A stretch of DNA of 64,000 nt, taken from positions 3,355,501 to 3,419,500 of the forward strand of contig NC_071340.1 in NCBI RefSeq assembly GCF_027744825.2. Direction: 5' to 3'. The notes below the pieces were generated by a model. The model saw nothing but the letters and a program-made list of their open reading frames with translations, did not search any database and was not told the origin of the DNA. The stretch comes from Synchiropus splendidus. Taxonomy: Eukaryota > Chordata > Actinopteri > Syngnathiformes > Callionymidae. A program made the translations under genes and the position numbers. Positions 63,451 to 64,000 of the stretch are shown here, piece after piece (positions within the stretch are counted from its first letter, which is position 1; each line of letters begins with the position of its first letter).

Positions 63451-64000
63451 CTACTGGTCGCAGGGTTTGGCTGCTCCTGAAGACAGAAAGACAAGAGGGA
63501 AGGAGGATGCAGACACAACAGACAAATAGTGGTAAGCAAAAGTAGAGATTGATGACCAAGAAGCTGCCTGGCAGTTTTCTTTAAGAAGTCCTTGAAAGCA
63601 GCAACAGATGTTTCCAGGCATCTCGTCGACTGTGCTCTCAGGGATTCCGGTGCCTGTTTTCCCGCTGTCTCATAGGCTTTCATGAAGCCAATTTTACAAC
63701 CTTTGAGGGGACAGTGCCTGCCGTTCTTTCCACCAGGGAGAGCCACCCACAGAGTGTCGGACTTTCTGAAGGGTGGGACTCGATCCAGTTAAGCTTTTAG
63801 CTCTCTGACCGGACATATTTTGAGTAAACGCTCATGCTCTTCGTCTGAATGTGGAGGAGTGCAGAAAGCCATTACTGAAAAGGAGCTGACCTGCGAAGAA
63901 GAAGAGAGACATTTAGGTGCGAAGGCAGGGTTGGGTGTAAGTGATACCGCCGAGTCATCGTCACCAAAAGAGATGCAATCAGGGCTGATCGAAAAAGATC
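63451..64000 (-). pseudogene. DIRS-like tyrosine recombinase, C-terminal part, broken; runs off window
   Basis: One minus-strand frame from the window edge reads a pattern typical of DIRS YR proteins: VSLTPNPAFAPKC, FCTPPHSDEEHERLL, KICPVRELKA, FRKSDTLWVALPGGK, KAYETAGKQAPESLRAQSTR. After a frame change near 63,575-63,590 it continues with CQAASWSSISTFAYHY and ends at a stop at 63,451-63,453. The family uses an Arg-His-Arg-His/Trp-Tyr active site to integrate circular element DNA. Here the HSTR box reads QSTR (Gln codon at 63,630-63,632), while the ASW box and candidate nucleophile Tyr (63,526-63,528 or 63,532-63,534) remain. An in-frame TAA sits at 63,789-63,791. The stop, frameshift and lost His mark it as inactive. 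The N-terminal half lies beyond the window. Confidence 0.88.

Overview
The window is eukaryotic and almost certainly vertebrate. About 57 kb is one satellite DNA array. The remaining 7 kb is low-density, transposon-derived flank with no intact gene. On the minus strand the flank holds remnants of DIRS-type retrotransposons: a reverse transcriptase and a tyrosine recombinase, both recognisable from motifs. DIRS elements of this type are common in fish and amphibians and also occur in some reptiles, so a teleost is the best guess and an amphibian cannot be excluded. I see no bacterial gene, CRISPR array, tRNA or rRNA.

Region 1 (1 to about 56,985) is a head-to-tail array of a 188-bp monomer, roughly 300 copies, all in one orientation. 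It runs off the left edge. It is AT-rich and has three short perfect palindromes per consensus unit (TTCCGGAA, AAAACGCGTTTT, GAAGCTTC). All the short open frames here are by-products of the repeat. Copies differ mainly by point changes. Variant subfamilies are confined to parts of the array, and several blocks of 3 to 16 monomers are duplicated at offsets that are multiples of 188 within a few bases, the footprint of unequal exchange. The strongest blocks are two 939-bp 5-monomer units at 29.0-30.9 kb, a 15-16-monomer duplication at 31.6-36.3 kb, and an 8-monomer one at 42.6-44.9 kb.

Region 2 (56,986 to 57,514) is the array's decaying right edge: about three strongly diverged monomers of a distinct edge type. 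Satellite homology stops at CTAG at 57,511-57,514.

Region 3 (57,515 to 64,000) is a transposon graveyard. In order it contains: a 495-bp segment with some LTR-like traits, a pair of 64-bp direct repeats, a 0.4-0.55-kb direct repeat (copies at 58,353 and 60,851) flanking 2 kb, a lone inverted monomer of the edge type at 59,251-59,457 fused to a broken DIRS-like RT (59,458-59,897, minus), a housekeeping-promoter-like ETS/YY1 motif pair at 60.72 kb, unassigned sequence, a TGAA microsatellite, a 97-bp tandem repeat with palindromes, and a broken DIRS-like tyrosine recombinase (63,451 to the window edge, minus). The YR lies upstream of the RT in their shared reading direction, the reverse of the usual DIRS order, so they probably belong to two insertions or a rearranged one.

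I found no convincing new biochemical system. The best leads are the array architecture (dyads, phase-locked duplications, local subfamilies) and the link between an edge-type satellite monomer and the DIRS remnant.
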